Source: DYRB01 sp963845265
GTDB lineage: Bacteria; Pseudomonadota; Gammaproteobacteria; Chromatiales; Chromatiaceae
Direction: 5' to 3'
NCBI GenBank assembly: GCA_963845265.1
Contig: CAWJRN010000003.1
Coordinates: 512,652 to 576,651, forward strand
Length of the DNA stretch: 64,000 bases
Positions 1-8,816 of this stretch are shown here, one piece after another (within the stretch, counting starts at the first letter, position 1; each line of letters begins with the position of its first letter). Below the pieces are notes generated by a model that saw only the letters and a list, made by a program, of their open reading frames with translations, was not told the DNA's origin and ran no database searches. The position numbers and the translations under genes were made by a program.

Positions 1-128
1 TGGTGTTGGCGCTGGTGCTTCGCTGGCCGAGGTCAGCAGTCGTCCAGATAGCCGACGTTGACGGCGTCCAGCATTGCACACTTGTCGCCTCATGCGCCGC
101 CACTCCCTTCGCTGGCTGCACCTTATTC

Positions 129-810
129 GCCCGTGCGCTCGGTATCGACGTGACCCAGCGGGGCAATCGCCGCGAGCAGACGTTTTTCACGGACGAGGAT
201 TATGCGGAGTACCGCAGGCTACTCGCCGATTCCTGCCGCAGTTGCGGAACGGACGTGCTTGCCTATTGCCTGATGCCCAATCATGTGCCCTTCATCCTGG
301 TTTCCGCAGACGAATTCGGCTTACGGGACGCGCTCGGGGAAGCCCATCGCCGGTACACTCGTATGATCAACTTCCGCGAGGGTTGGAGAGGGCATCTTTG
401 GCAGGAGCGTTTCCACTCGTTCGTGATGGATGAGCGACACTTCCTCGCGGCTGCGAGGTACGTCGAGCGCAACCCGGTGCGAGCGCGTCTTTGCGCCCGC
501 GCGCAGGAAGTGGACGTGGTCGATCGCCGCGGCCCACTTTGCCAGACGCGACGATGCCTTGGTCGCTGTGCGACCGCTGCTGGAGTTGGTCCCCGACTGG
601 GAGGCTTTCATCGGCGAGGGCGAGGACGACAGCTTCAACGAACTGCTGCGTGGCCACGCCAGTACCGGCCGGCCGCTCGGCTCCGACGCCTTCGTCGAGT
701 CCCTGGAGCGACAACTCGCCCGCTCCCTGAAGCGGAAGAAACCAGGCCCTAAGCCCCAAGAGCCGGATCGCTACACGGGCGACCTATTCGGCGATGGAGA
801 GCGGAATTAA
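129..810 (+). pseudogene. REP-associated tyrosine transposase (RAYT, Y1_Tnp / IS200-like), frameshifted
   Basis: Translation reads VTQRGNRREQTFF, then AYCLMPNHVPFILV, then GEAHRRYTRMINFREGWRGH and AARYVERNPVRARL. These are the ordered signatures of RAYT single-strand transposases that process REP hairpins. The frame breaks near 510: the N-terminal part is in one frame, and the continuation (AAAHFARRDDALVAV to the end) is in the next. The HUH metal-binding motif, normally NHVH, reads NHVP, so the second catalytic histidine is lost as well. The first about 10 residues are missing, replaced by unrelated sequence. Two independent lesions make this a decayed gene rather than only a sequencing slip. 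Confidence 0.85.
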
Positions 811-1205
811 GTAAACTGTCCCCGGAATTGGGCCCGGAATTGGGCCCATCAGCTCCTCCAGATCCCGGCAGGCCCGCAGGCGCTGGGCGTCGATGCACAG
901 GGTCGGCTGGCCGTCCCCCAGGCACAGGACCTCCGGCAGCGTGGTCTCAAAGTCCGGGAAGCGGGCATGCAGCTCACCCCGGTGCAGAAACTCTCAGTCG
1001 GCGTCGAGGGTATCGAGAAAGTCCTGCCAGGCGCGCCGCTCCTGAAACCAGCCGTAGGTCATCTTGCAGAGGGCGCACTGGTAGGTCTGCGGCGACAGGA
1101 TCTTGTGCGCCGCATCTGCCAAGGTGTTGAACAGGCCGGTGTCGGCGTTGTAGACGAAGAGGAGCGCACCGCGACCTCGGCACCTGGAGCTGACCCATGG
1201 CGTCA
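784..1205 (-). pseudogene. Conserved small hypothetical protein with an in-frame TGA
   Basis: The reading frame runs LLFVYNADTGLFNTLADAAH, KILSPQTYQCALCKMTYG, WFQERRAWQDFLDTLDAD, then TGA, and resumes in the same frame EFLHRGELHARFPDF up to RACRDLEELMGP. I recognise a widespread family of about 110-120 residues of unknown function by the YNADTGLFN and CALCKMTYG blocks, with homology on both sides of the stop. A single TGA (about 993-995) is the only lesion; a TGG-to-TGA change is the simplest reading. The start is uncertain because the 5' end overlaps the divergent gene beginning at 1197. The C-terminal tail runs into RAYT debris. Confidence 0.6.
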
Positions 1206-2150
1206 CCGCTGCCGGTCCCCTGGCCGGCCCGCTGGGGTCTCCTGCTGCTGCCGCCAATGCTGGCGACGGGGCTGTACTGGCAGAGCCGGCATTACGACCC
1301 TGGCCTGGTCGACCTGCGGGCACCCCGCTCCGAGGCCGCCATGGTCGGCATCGCCGCATTGCTGCCGACCACGCTGCTAGGCAGGAAACAGGTCGGCAAG
1401 GTCCGTTCCTTCTCGCGCGACACCCTTTACGAGTATGTCAATGGGCATGCGGAGTACTACATCAGCGCCGGCTTTCAGGGCCTTGCGGTTGCGGAGTACG
1501 GGGCCGACGCCCAGGGCCAGCCGTCGCTCGTCCTGAATCTCTGGGATCTGGGCAAGCCGCTCCATGCATTCGGCGTGCTCATGGACGAGGCAGGGCCCGA
1601 TGCGGTGGCCCTGGACGGTGAGGTCCTCGGCTTTCGCACCGGCAGCGGCCTGAGCCTCGCCCACGGCCGCTACTACGTGCAGCTGAGTGCCTTCGGCGGA
1701 GGCAACCTGGCCCCTGCCGTCGAGGCACTGCGGGCCGCCCTCGGACCCGTGGCAGATACTGGGCCGGCGGTGGCGGAGTTCCCCTCCCTGGGCAAGGTCG
1801 TGGCGACCCGTTTCGTCAAGGAGGCCTATCACGGACTGGACCTGCTCGGGAACGTGATCGAGCGCCGGTTCGAGCGCGACGGCACCGAGATCGAGGCGTT
1901 CGTCATCCAGGGCACTGCCGAGAAGGTCACGGATCTGGAGCGCCGCCTCCTGGCGTTCCTCGACACCGAGGGGATCGGCCACGAGACCATCGCAGTGGCC
2001 GGCCGAGCCGTCCACCGGGTCAGCGACCCGTACGAGGGTGACTGGTTCTTCTTCACCGCGACTGACCGCCTGGTCGGTGTCTATGCGCCCCTCGACGCGG
2101 GGCTGCAGGCCGCGGTGCAGGACTACCTCGCGCGAGGCGGGACCCCATGA
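1197..2150 (+). CDS. DUF6599-family protein
   Basis: 317 aa. An N-terminal hydrophobic stretch (about residues 13-26) suggests a membrane anchor. The block FSRDTLYEYVNGHAEYYISA followed by GFQGLAVAEY is the hallmark of DUF6599, a family usually found with DUF362 and polyferredoxin genes in anaerobic or phototrophic bacteria. Its stop overlaps the next start (ATGA at 2147-2150), so it is translationally coupled to the DUF362 gene. No biochemical role is known. The context implies an exported accessory protein of a membrane redox complex. Confidence 0.7.
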   Translation: MASPLPVPWPARWGLLLLPPMLATGLYWQSRHYDPGLVDLRAPRSEAAMVGIAALLPTTLLGRKQVGKVRSFSRDTLYEYVNGHAEYYISAGFQGLAVAEYGADAQGQPSLVLNLWDLGKPLHAFGVLMDEAGPDAVALDGEVLGFRTGSGLSLAHGRYYVQLSAFGGGNLAPAVEALRAALGPVADTGPAVAEFPSLGKVVATRFVKEAYHGLDLLGNVIERRFERDGTEIEAFVIQGTAEKVTDLERRLLAFLDTEGIGHETIAVAGRAVHRVSDPYEGDWFFFTATDRLVGVYAPLDAGLQAAVQDYLARGGTP

Positions 2151-3169
2151 GCGACCAAGGCCCGGTCAGGCATCGGGGTTCCCAGCACGGGCGGCTGGCG
2201 CCTCAGCTCACCCGGCGGGAGTTTCTGCGCGACATCGCCGCAACCACCGCGGCAGCAGCCGGCGCCGTGGCGCTCGGCTACCTCGCCTACAGCGACGACC
2301 CCGTGCGACGGCGCGAGGAGGCGGTGCATCGCCTCCGGGACTTTCGGGTCGAGCCGTCGGCGATGCACCCAGTGTTGGCCGTCGTGCGCGGCGTGCAGGC
2401 CGAGCCCATGGTGCGTGAGGCGGTGGCGCAGCTCGGCGGCATGGGGCGCTTCGTGCAGAAGGGGGAGCGGGTGCTGATCAAGCCGAATGTCGGCTGGGAC
2501 CGCCAGCCCGAGCAGGCGGCGAACACCAGCCCAGAGGTCGTCGGCGCGCTGGTGCGCCTGTGCCGCGAGGCCGGCGCATCGCAGGTCTGGGTCAGCGACG
2601 TCTCGCTCAACGACCCGGCACGCTGCTTCTTCCGCTCCGGCATCCAGGCCGCGGTCCAGGAGCGCGGTGCCGAGGTCCGGCTGCCCGGCGCGAACGACTT
2701 CGTCACCACGGACATGGGCGGCAGCCTGCTGCGCATTTGGCCCGTGTCGCGCTTCTTCCACGAGGTCGACCGGGTCATCAACGCCCCGATCGTGAAGCAC
2801 CATTCGCTGTGCGGCTGCACCCTGGCGATGAAGAACTGGTACGGCGTGCTAGGCGGGCGGCGCAACCAGCTCCACCAGGACATCCATACCTCCATCGTCG
2901 ATCTGGCCCAGGCCGTGCGGCCGACGCTCACCGTGATGGACGCGATCCGCGTCCTCAAGCGCAACGGCCCGACCGGCGGCAGCCTGGGCGACGTTGCGGT
3001 CGAGAACACCGTCATCGCCGGCCTCGACGAGGTCGCGATCGATGCTTTCAGCCTGCAGTTCCTCGGCCTGACGCCGGACCGGGTGCCCTACCTTGCCATG
3101 GGCGAGGCCCGCGGACTCGGTGCCGTGGACTGGCGGTCGCTGAACTGGGTCGAGACGCAGGTGGGTTGA
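2147..3169 (+). CDS. DUF362 domain protein with Tat signal
   Basis: 340 aa. The N-terminus has a Tat signal: TRREFLRDIAATTAAAAGAV is an RR-x-F-L twin-arginine motif plus hydrophobic core, so the folded protein is exported. The body carries DUF362 features (VLIKPNVGWDR, NAPIVKHHSLCGCTLAMKN, VMDAIRVLKRNGPTGG). DUF362 proteins often accompany iron-sulfur proteins, but their reaction is not established. It sits between DUF6599 (4-nt overlap) and a polyferredoxin gene (4 nt downstream), forming a three-gene operon. Confidence 0.8.
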   Translation: MSDQGPVRHRGSQHGRLAPQLTRREFLRDIAATTAAAAGAVALGYLAYSDDPVRRREEAVHRLRDFRVEPSAMHPVLAVVRGVQAEPMVREAVAQLGGMGRFVQKGERVLIKPNVGWDRQPEQAANTSPEVVGALVRLCREAGASQVWVSDVSLNDPARCFFRSGIQAAVQERGAEVRLPGANDFVTTDMGGSLLRIWPVSRFFHEVDRVINAPIVKHHSLCGCTLAMKNWYGVLGGRRNQLHQDIHTSIVDLAQAVRPTLTVMDAIRVLKRNGPTGGSLGDVAVENTVIAGLDEVAIDAFSLQFLGLTPDRVPYLAMGEARGLGAVDWRSLNWVETQVG

Positions 3170-3173
3170 GACC

Positions 3174-4409
3174 ATGCGCCTGCTACCGCGCAGTCTGCGC
3201 AGCTACCGCCGTTACTGGGCACTGTTCTTCCTCGCCCTGTTCCTGTTTCTGCTGTGGGTTGCGGACTACGGGCGCATGCACGGCTGGCAGGTCCCCCTGT
3301 TTCTGGAATTCGACCCGCTCACCGCGCTGGCCGGTTTCCTCACCAGCGGCACCCTGTACAAGGGCCTCGCGCTCGCGCTGTGCATCATCGTGCCGACCCT
3401 GTTCCTCGGGCGCTTCTTCTGCTCCTGGGTCTGCCCGCTGGGAATCACGAGCCAGATCCTCGGCCGGCTGTTCAACCGCCGCAAACCCGCAGACGAGCAG
3501 CACCTGAACGCCTACCGGCCGCTGTTCCGCATCAAGTACTACCTGCTCATGGCCCTGCTGGTGTTGGCCGCGCTCGGCTCGCTTCAGATCGGGCTGCTCG
3601 ACCCGATCGCGCTCATCTACCGATCGTTCACGGTGGGCGTGCTGCCCGGACTGGACCGCATCGGCCTTCCCGTCCATCTCCATGCGCCGGTCTTCCAGGG
3701 CGGCGTGCTGGTAGCGCTACTGTTCGCCGCCATCCTCGTCGCCAACCGCTTCATGCCGCGCTTCTGGTGCCGGGTGCTGTGTCCTTTGGGCGCGCTGCTT
3801 GGCGTGCTCTCCCGGCGGGCGCCGTTGCGCATCCAGCGCGACATCGACAAGTGCACCGACTGCGGCAAGTGCGTGCGGCACTGCCAGGGGGCCTGCGACC
3901 CGGACCGGGAGCTGCGTATCGCCGAGTGCCACCTGTGCATGAACTGCATCGAGGACTGCCCGGAGGACGCCCTGCACTTCGGGCTCAGGCGGGCGCGCAG
4001 CTCGGCCTTCTTGTCTGGCGTCGTTTTTCTGCCGGCGACATTGATTCGACCATTCCCTGCTCTGTTTCTCGGGCACATTGGCCCCCGGCAATCCCTGCTT
4101 GAGTCCATGGGCATGGTCGTGCTGGTGGTGGTCCTCGGGATCCCGGCGCTCATTTCGGTGCGGGCTTGGGTCAAGGGGACCTCACTCGATACACCCTTGG
4201 AGTCCTTGGGGCTGCGCCTGCCGCTGGCGGCGGGGGTCTCGGCCTTTACCGCGATGGAGGTTGCCGCGGCCGCGCGACTCTGCCCCCGGCACGCGAGGCG
4301 ATCCGCGGGTGTTCGTCCGGTTCGCCGAGGTGGGTCAGGGATGCGCTGGACCTACTCGGTGGCGGTGACGCCCGCGCGAAGCGACGCATCGAGCGCCAGC
4401 ACCCCGTAG
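3174..4409 (+). CDS. Membrane 4Fe-4S polyferredoxin (NapH/CcoG-like), C-terminus altered
   Basis: 411 aa. Several transmembrane stretches (for example YWALFFLALFLFLLWVADYG and YYLLMALLVLAAL) and two CxxxCPLG motifs (CSWVCPLG, CRVLCPLG) are typical of NapH/CcoG membrane ferredoxins. Two 4Fe-4S clusters follow (CTDCGKCVRHCQ and CHLCMNCIEDCPE). It probably passes electrons across the membrane to the exported DUF362/DUF6599 partners. The last about 60 residues are low-complexity, Arg-rich and lie antisense to an IS91 transposase fragment (4380-4459), so the natural C-terminus was probably lost when that debris joined. Confidence 0.8.
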   Translation: MRLLPRSLRSYRRYWALFFLALFLFLLWVADYGRMHGWQVPLFLEFDPLTALAGFLTSGTLYKGLALALCIIVPTLFLGRFFCSWVCPLGITSQILGRLFNRRKPADEQHLNAYRPLFRIKYYLLMALLVLAALGSLQIGLLDPIALIYRSFTVGVLPGLDRIGLPVHLHAPVFQGGVLVALLFAAILVANRFMPRFWCRVLCPLGALLGVLSRRAPLRIQRDIDKCTDCGKCVRHCQGACDPDRELRIAECHLCMNCIEDCPEDALHFGLRRARSSAFLSGVVFLPATLIRPFPALFLGHIGPRQSLLESMGMVVLVVVLGIPALISVRAWVKGTSLDTPLESLGLRLPLAAGVSAFTAMEVAAAARLCPRHARRSAGVRPVRRGGSGMRWTYSVAVTPARSDASSASTP

Positions 4410-4459
4410 TTGCAATGTCGGCGCGGCGGCGGGATCAGGGCGGCGAACCTGGGTAAGGG
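4380..4459 (-). pseudogene. IS91-family transposase C-terminal fragment
   Basis: Read on the minus strand this encodes RFAALIPPPRRH, then a shortened NYGVLA and DASLRAGVTA. It matches the conserved C-terminal block (A-L-V/I-PPPR...YHGVLAP) of IS91-type transposases. Only this block survives, and it abuts the 3' end of the polyferredoxin gene. A related fragment lies at 14985-15206. Confidence 0.55.
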
Positions 4460-4735
4460 CTCAGAGTCGGAGACTTTTCGGTCGGTCGACCTGTGGCTTC
4501 CCCATCCATTTCAGCCGCACGCCAATTCCCGCTCACGGGCCGCTGGTGGCCGGTCACGACCCATAAGAGACATCGGCGCTGCAAACAACGACGGCGGCAA
4601 GGCAACCCAGAGCGGACGTTGCGAGCGGCATCGGCTTCATCATCGAGGCCGCGTGCAATGAAACGCCGATGCTGGATCGATGCGTCCGACGCGACGCTCG
4701 GGGTGTTTGCTGCTGGCAGTGGTGGAACTCATGGG
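4460..4735. other. Non-coding junction
   Basis: No supportable gene. It carries scattered short motifs seen elsewhere in the window's debris (gcggacgttgcg, cgctcacgggccgc), consistent with worn repeat sequence between two convergent operons. No clear terminator was found. Confidence 0.4.
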
Positions 4736-5638
4736 TCATGCCTGCGGCAACCGCACGACAAGGCGATTGACCGGCATCGAAAAGCGGCCCAGGCCATCGC
4801 GGCCTTCACGCGCGAACAGAGACGCGATTTCGCGCAGCATCCGGGTGCGCGAGGGTGGCGACAGCAAGAAGGCGGCATAAAAGAACCCCGCAGCCTCTCG
4901 CGCCAGCGCATCCGGGGCCCCGAGCTGATCCACCACTGCCGGTTCGATGCGGATGTCGGCGCCGGGGAAGCTGTTCGCCACCAACTCCGTCAGCGCGGCG
5001 GTGGTGCGCACGCGTTGATCACCCAGATCGATCTCGCCGTAGCCGGGATACTCACGTTGTACCCAGCCATAGATCAGGTGGTGCAGTTCATCGTAACCCG
5101 ACGCCGTGGACAACTCGCCATCGATGATTGCGGCCAGGATGCCGTTGGGGCGTAGCACTCGCCGCAGCTCCGCCAGGACAGGCTCGATCGGGTCCATCAA
5201 GGTCAAAGCCCAGTGGCAGATCACCACATCGATGCTGTGATCGGCGATGAACTCCATCTCCTGCGCCATGCCGCAATGCAGCACCACGGCCGGGTCCGGC
5301 ACACGCTTGCGCGCTAACGCCAACTCGTCGGCGCTCATGTCGACACCGATCAAGGCGACACGCCCAGCGAAGCGCTCATGGCACAGCGCCGTCAGTACAC
5401 CGCTGCCGCAGGCCAAGTCCAACAGGGTTCGATGTTCGGCGGGATCTACGACCTCAGCCAGCCATTCATAGCTGTTGCGACCGCTTGCGTCGCGACAGCG
5501 CGCGGCGCAGGCCTCAGTGAAACCCGGGTGCTGCCGGTGTACCTCGAGCAGATGCTCGCGCAGCTCGGCACGGTTGGGCCGCTCACCCCGCTGCAGGCGC
5601 TTCGACCAGGGCGTATCGACATTGATGACTTGCTGCAT
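4736..5638 (-). CDS. Class I SAM-dependent methyltransferase
   Basis: 300 aa. Motif I is LLDLACGSGVLTAL, motif II VALIGVDMSADEL, and motif IV VVICHWALTLMDP followed by LRRVLRPNGILAAI. These are typical of small-molecule methyltransferases of the Methyltransf_11/25 type. The start at 5638 is chosen because AAAGGA lies about 10 nt upstream; a longer upstream open frame lacks a ribosome site and overlaps the MFS gene. It is the last gene of the minus-strand operon that begins with the EgtD-like gene at 9859. Its substrate is unknown. Confidence 0.75.
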   Translation of the reverse strand: MQQVINVDTPWSKRLQRGERPNRAELREHLLEVHRQHPGFTEACAARCRDASGRNSYEWLAEVVDPAEHRTLLDLACGSGVLTALCHERFAGRVALIGVDMSADELALARKRVPDPAVVLHCGMAQEMEFIADHSIDVVICHWALTLMDPIEPVLAELRRVLRPNGILAAIIDGELSTASGYDELHHLIYGWVQREYPGYGEIDLGDQRVRTTAALTELVANSFPGADIRIEPAVVDQLGAPDALAREAAGFFYAAFLLSPPSRTRMLREIASLFAREGRDGLGRFSMPVNRLVVRLPQA

Positions 5639-5678
5639 GGTTTGGAGTCCTTTAAAACATTTACGAAGCCCGACGGGG

Positions 5679-6941
5679 TTAGGTCGGTTGCGGCGCTGGT
5701 GGCGCGTGCTCGCGCAGCAGGCTCGGCAGCAGCAGCGCAAGGCCCAACGCGCTGGCACAGACCAACAGCGACAGCAGCGGTGCCTGTCGATCCAATCCGA
5801 TACCCTGGTCGATGAGCCAACCCAAGGTTGCCGGCGCGAGCGCTGTTGCCAAGACCTGCAAGGCCACGGCCAGGGCACGAATCGCGCCCAAGTGTGCCGT
5901 TCCATACAGCTCCGCCCAGACGGCCCCGAACAAGATCGCAGCACCGCCTGCGGTTGCACCCATCAAGGCCATAAACCCGGCGGCCGTGGCGATGGAATCA
6001 CCGATGCTCAGCAACGCCAGTCCAGCCGCCAGCGGCAGCAGGTAGAAAGGCAGGAGTCGTATTGCCCCGTGGCGATCGATGAGCCGACCGCAGACGAGCG
6101 CGACTGCCGTTGCGCTCGCGGCGTAGAGCGGATAGCAGGCGGCAAAGCCCGACAGCGTCCAGGCCTTGATCTCGACCAGATGCACCTGATGAAACAACAC
6201 CCCGGTGATGACAAACGGGGCTGCCAACAGCCCTGGCAGCAATCCGTAGAAGCGGGCGTCACGCAATACCTGCGCGCGTGTCCAAGACCGGTCCTGGGGG
6301 CGTTCTGCGGACGGCCTCTGAGCTGGCATTCTGACCAGGCCGTGCCTGCGCATCCCGCGCCCCATCCAGAGCATGACCGGCATCAAAATCAAGACAACGG
6401 CGATGGCGATGCCGACCCAGATCCAGCGCCACGTGAACTGTCCGAGCAGGAGGGCCATCAGCATCGGAAACACGGCTTCGCCGGCCGGATAGCCGACGAA
6501 GACAAGACCCAGTGCCCGTCCCCGCTCGCGGACAAACCACCGGGCCACAAAGGTCATCGCCAGATGACTCGACATGCCTTGCCCGAATAGGCGCAGACCG
6601 AACAGCCCGACACCCAGCCAAAGCACCGACTCGGCCCCCGCCAGCAACAGCGCGGAGCCTGCCAGCGACGCCAGGGTCAGGGCCGCGAGCACGGCTGGAT
6701 CGACCCGATCCGCTGTCTTGCCGAGCCACACCAGTATCAGTGCGCTCGCTAGCGTGGCGAGCGTGTACAACCCGCCGAAGGCGCCGTGACTCAGGTCGAG
6801 ATCCGCCCGCAGCGCACCGGCGAACAGCGCGATGAAGTAGGTTTGGCCGATGCTGGAGCTGAACGTCAGCAGTAGGCCGAAGCCGAGCGCGTGTGTTTCC
6901 CCCGCTCGCCCCGCTGATTGCCGAAATGGGCGGGGGAGCAT
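5679..6941 (-). CDS. MFS transporter
   Basis: About 420 aa with about 12 hydrophobic segments and typical major facilitator features (GLLLTFSSSIGQTYFIALFA at the N-terminus; FVARWFVRERGRALGLVFVG, the R-x-R-G-R-A-LG loop). The start at 6941 (MLPRPFRQ) is 18 nt past the end of the upstream methyltransferase gene; the longer frame would overlap it. In this operon it is the likely exporter or importer of the product or precursor of the EgtD/PhyH/methyltransferase pathway. Confidence 0.8.
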   Translation of the reverse strand: MLPRPFRQSAGRAGETHALGFGLLLTFSSSIGQTYFIALFAGALRADLDLSHGAFGGLYTLATLASALILVWLGKTADRVDPAVLAALTLASLAGSALLLAGAESVLWLGVGLFGLRLFGQGMSSHLAMTFVARWFVRERGRALGLVFVGYPAGEAVFPMLMALLLGQFTWRWIWVGIAIAVVLILMPVMLWMGRGMRRHGLVRMPAQRPSAERPQDRSWTRAQVLRDARFYGLLPGLLAAPFVITGVLFHQVHLVEIKAWTLSGFAACYPLYAASATAVALVCGRLIDRHGAIRLLPFYLLPLAAGLALLSIGDSIATAAGFMALMGATAGGAAILFGAVWAELYGTAHLGAIRALAVALQVLATALAPATLGWLIDQGIGLDRQAPLLSLLVCASALGLALLLPSLLREHAPPAPQPT

Positions 6942-6958
6942 CGGCACGCAGGCAATCC

Positions 6959-7795
6959 TTAAGTGGCTTGAATAAAGATCAGCTGGACCCGCTGTGCGAA
7001 TCGCCACTCGTCATCGTGCCGGCAGGTCGCCAGGTAATCGCCGGTGATGGGGTGGTCCAACATCTGCTGCAAGCTGATGGAATCATCGAACACGCAGCGC
7101 TGCAGGTAGCCCTCGACCTGTTGCCACTGTGCCGAGGGGGCGCCGTTCTCATAGTTGATCTCCAGCGTCTCGACAGTCGCACCCATTTGCCGCAGGGCCG
7201 CGATGATCTGCTCGGCAGTGGTGTAGGGCGTGCCTTGGCCGTCCCGAAAGGCGTCGAGATAGTGGCGATAGAAGCGAAGATAGTGCGCATCGGCACTGGC
7301 ATGGGCGATGAAGCCGATGTCGCCGGCGGCCTGTACGAAGCGCTCCAGGCCCGCCTGTAACTCCTCAGCAGGCAGTGCATAGAGGGCATGCGTGGCCCAT
7401 ACGATATCAAAGGCCCCACGCTGGCAATCGAGTGCCTGCAGCGTCGAGACATATTCCCGGCCCGGGAAAAAGGGCGGAGCCAGGGCGCGGCGCGCCTCGG
7501 CGACGGAGAACGCCGCGGGGTCGAGCAGCGCGTAGTCGACGGGTTGGATCGCGGCCGCGGCGACGTCGGCGTGCCGGACCAAGGCGCTGGGGAACTTGCC
7601 CGAGCCACAGGCGACGTCCAGCAGACGTAGTGGGCGATCACCCGCCTGTTGCTGCCGCGCTTGCAGCCAGGCCTTCCAGTCCATGGCCTCGGCAAGGTGA
7701 CGATAGTCGACCGTCGCAAGGGCATAGAAGGCCTCCATCTCGGCCCGGCCGGCCTCGCTCCAATGCTCGCAGCTGCGCTCAAAGGTATCAGACAT
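6959..7795 (-). CDS. Class I SAM-dependent methyltransferase
   Basis: 278 aa. Motif I reads LRLLDVACGSGKFPSAL and the later motif FDIVWATHALYALP. The N-terminal WSEAGRAEMEAFYALATVDY stretch suggests a natural-product type methyltransferase with a lid. Its ATG overlaps the 3' end of the PhyH reading frame (stop at 7788), which points to translational coupling. The two methyltransferases of this operon are not close copies, so they may act at different positions. Confidence 0.75.
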   Translation of the reverse strand: MSDTFERSCEHWSEAGRAEMEAFYALATVDYRHLAEAMDWKAWLQARQQQAGDRPLRLLDVACGSGKFPSALVRHADVAAAAIQPVDYALLDPAAFSVAEARRALAPPFFPGREYVSTLQALDCQRGAFDIVWATHALYALPAEELQAGLERFVQAAGDIGFIAHASADAHYLRFYRHYLDAFRDGQGTPYTTAEQIIAALRQMGATVETLEINYENGAPSAQWQQVEGYLQRCVFDDSISLQQMLDHPITGDYLATCRHDDEWRFAQRVQLIFIQAT

Positions 7796-8816
7796 GGGTT
7801 GGTAGCTCCGCCGGCCAGCAGACCGGATTCAGTGCGCTGGCGGCGATGTCGCCGGGTTCCGTATCGGGTATGAACTTCTGCCAGTCCCCGGACACCATGG
7901 TCGGTGCATCGACGACGCGCGCGCCGTCGGCATAGTAGGTGTTGGCCAGGACGATGCGGCTTTGCCGAGTGCGATTCGCCGCGGCCGTGTGGAAGCAGAG
8001 ATTGTGGTGGAAGCTGACCTCGCCGATCTCGAAGGGCTCGTCATCGACAGCGACAGCATGGTCGCGGAAGACCTGCGGCCACATGGCGGTCGTAGCTGGT
8101 GTCGAACTTGTTGAAGGCGATGCCTTCGACGAGCTTGTAGACGTCGATCGGCCGGGCGAAGGCCAGTGGCCCCATCGCCAGGGAGACGGGCTGCGCGGGG
8201 ATCCAAGCCGTCACCACGTCCTGGGTGGCCAGCGGAAAGTGATGGTCGTCGTAGTGCCACGGGGTGCGCCCGCAGCCAGGCTCCTTGGACATGGCGTTGT
8301 CGTGGTAGAGGCGCACGCGCGGCACATCGAGCAGGTCGGCGGCGATCTTCGCAATCCGGGGGCTCAGCACGTAGTCGCGCAGCAGTCGATTGTGCAGCCA
8401 CGCCAACTCCACACTGAGAAAGCGCTCCATGGTGCCGCCGTCGAGGACGGTGTCAAAGGTGGCGCTGAGCAGTTCGACGAGCTCTTGCCGAAGGCGCAGG
8501 GTCGCCGCCGGCGAGAGCACGCCGCGCAGCTTGATGAAGCCGTTGTTGCGAAAGAACGCCCGCTCGGCGGGCGACACGGAAAACAACGTGCGCAACTCTT
8601 CGGCGACGGCATCCTCGTCGATGGCTGGCAACGCCGGCAGTGGGTCGGCGTCGCGCAACGCTACCCACCGGATCATCGCCATTGTCGGCCAGCGTCAGAT
8701 ACCAATCCCACCAAGCCTGATTGTCCTGTTCCCAGGGTTGGTCGACATCGCTGCGCCGCGCGTTCTCGCCGACCAGCTTCGGGCTGGATTGAGCGCGTCT
8801 CGTGGGGTGGGGTCAT
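7788..8816 (-). pseudogene. PhyH-family Fe(II)/2-oxoglutarate dioxygenase, frameshifted
   Basis: Homology is spread over several frames. The ATG at 8816 overlaps the EgtD-like stop (ATGA). DVDQPWEQDNQAWWDWYLTL appears in a second frame. From 8682, ERAFFRNNGFIKLRGVLSPA and TPWHYDDHHFPLA carry the HxD iron ligands. From about 8084, EVSFHHNLCFHTAAANRTRQ gives the distal His and the 2-oxoglutarate Arg. Together they make one phytanoyl-CoA-dioxygenase-like protein of about 340 aa with all catalytic residues present. Three slips in about 1 kb could be sequencing errors or true decay. It sits second in the operon, directly after the EgtD-like gene. Confidence 0.65.

Noticed and set aside
5446..6729. 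Plus-strand and alternative-frame open frames across the MFS and methyltransferase genes
   Set aside because: They are Arg/Ala-rich shadows of well-supported minus-strand genes.
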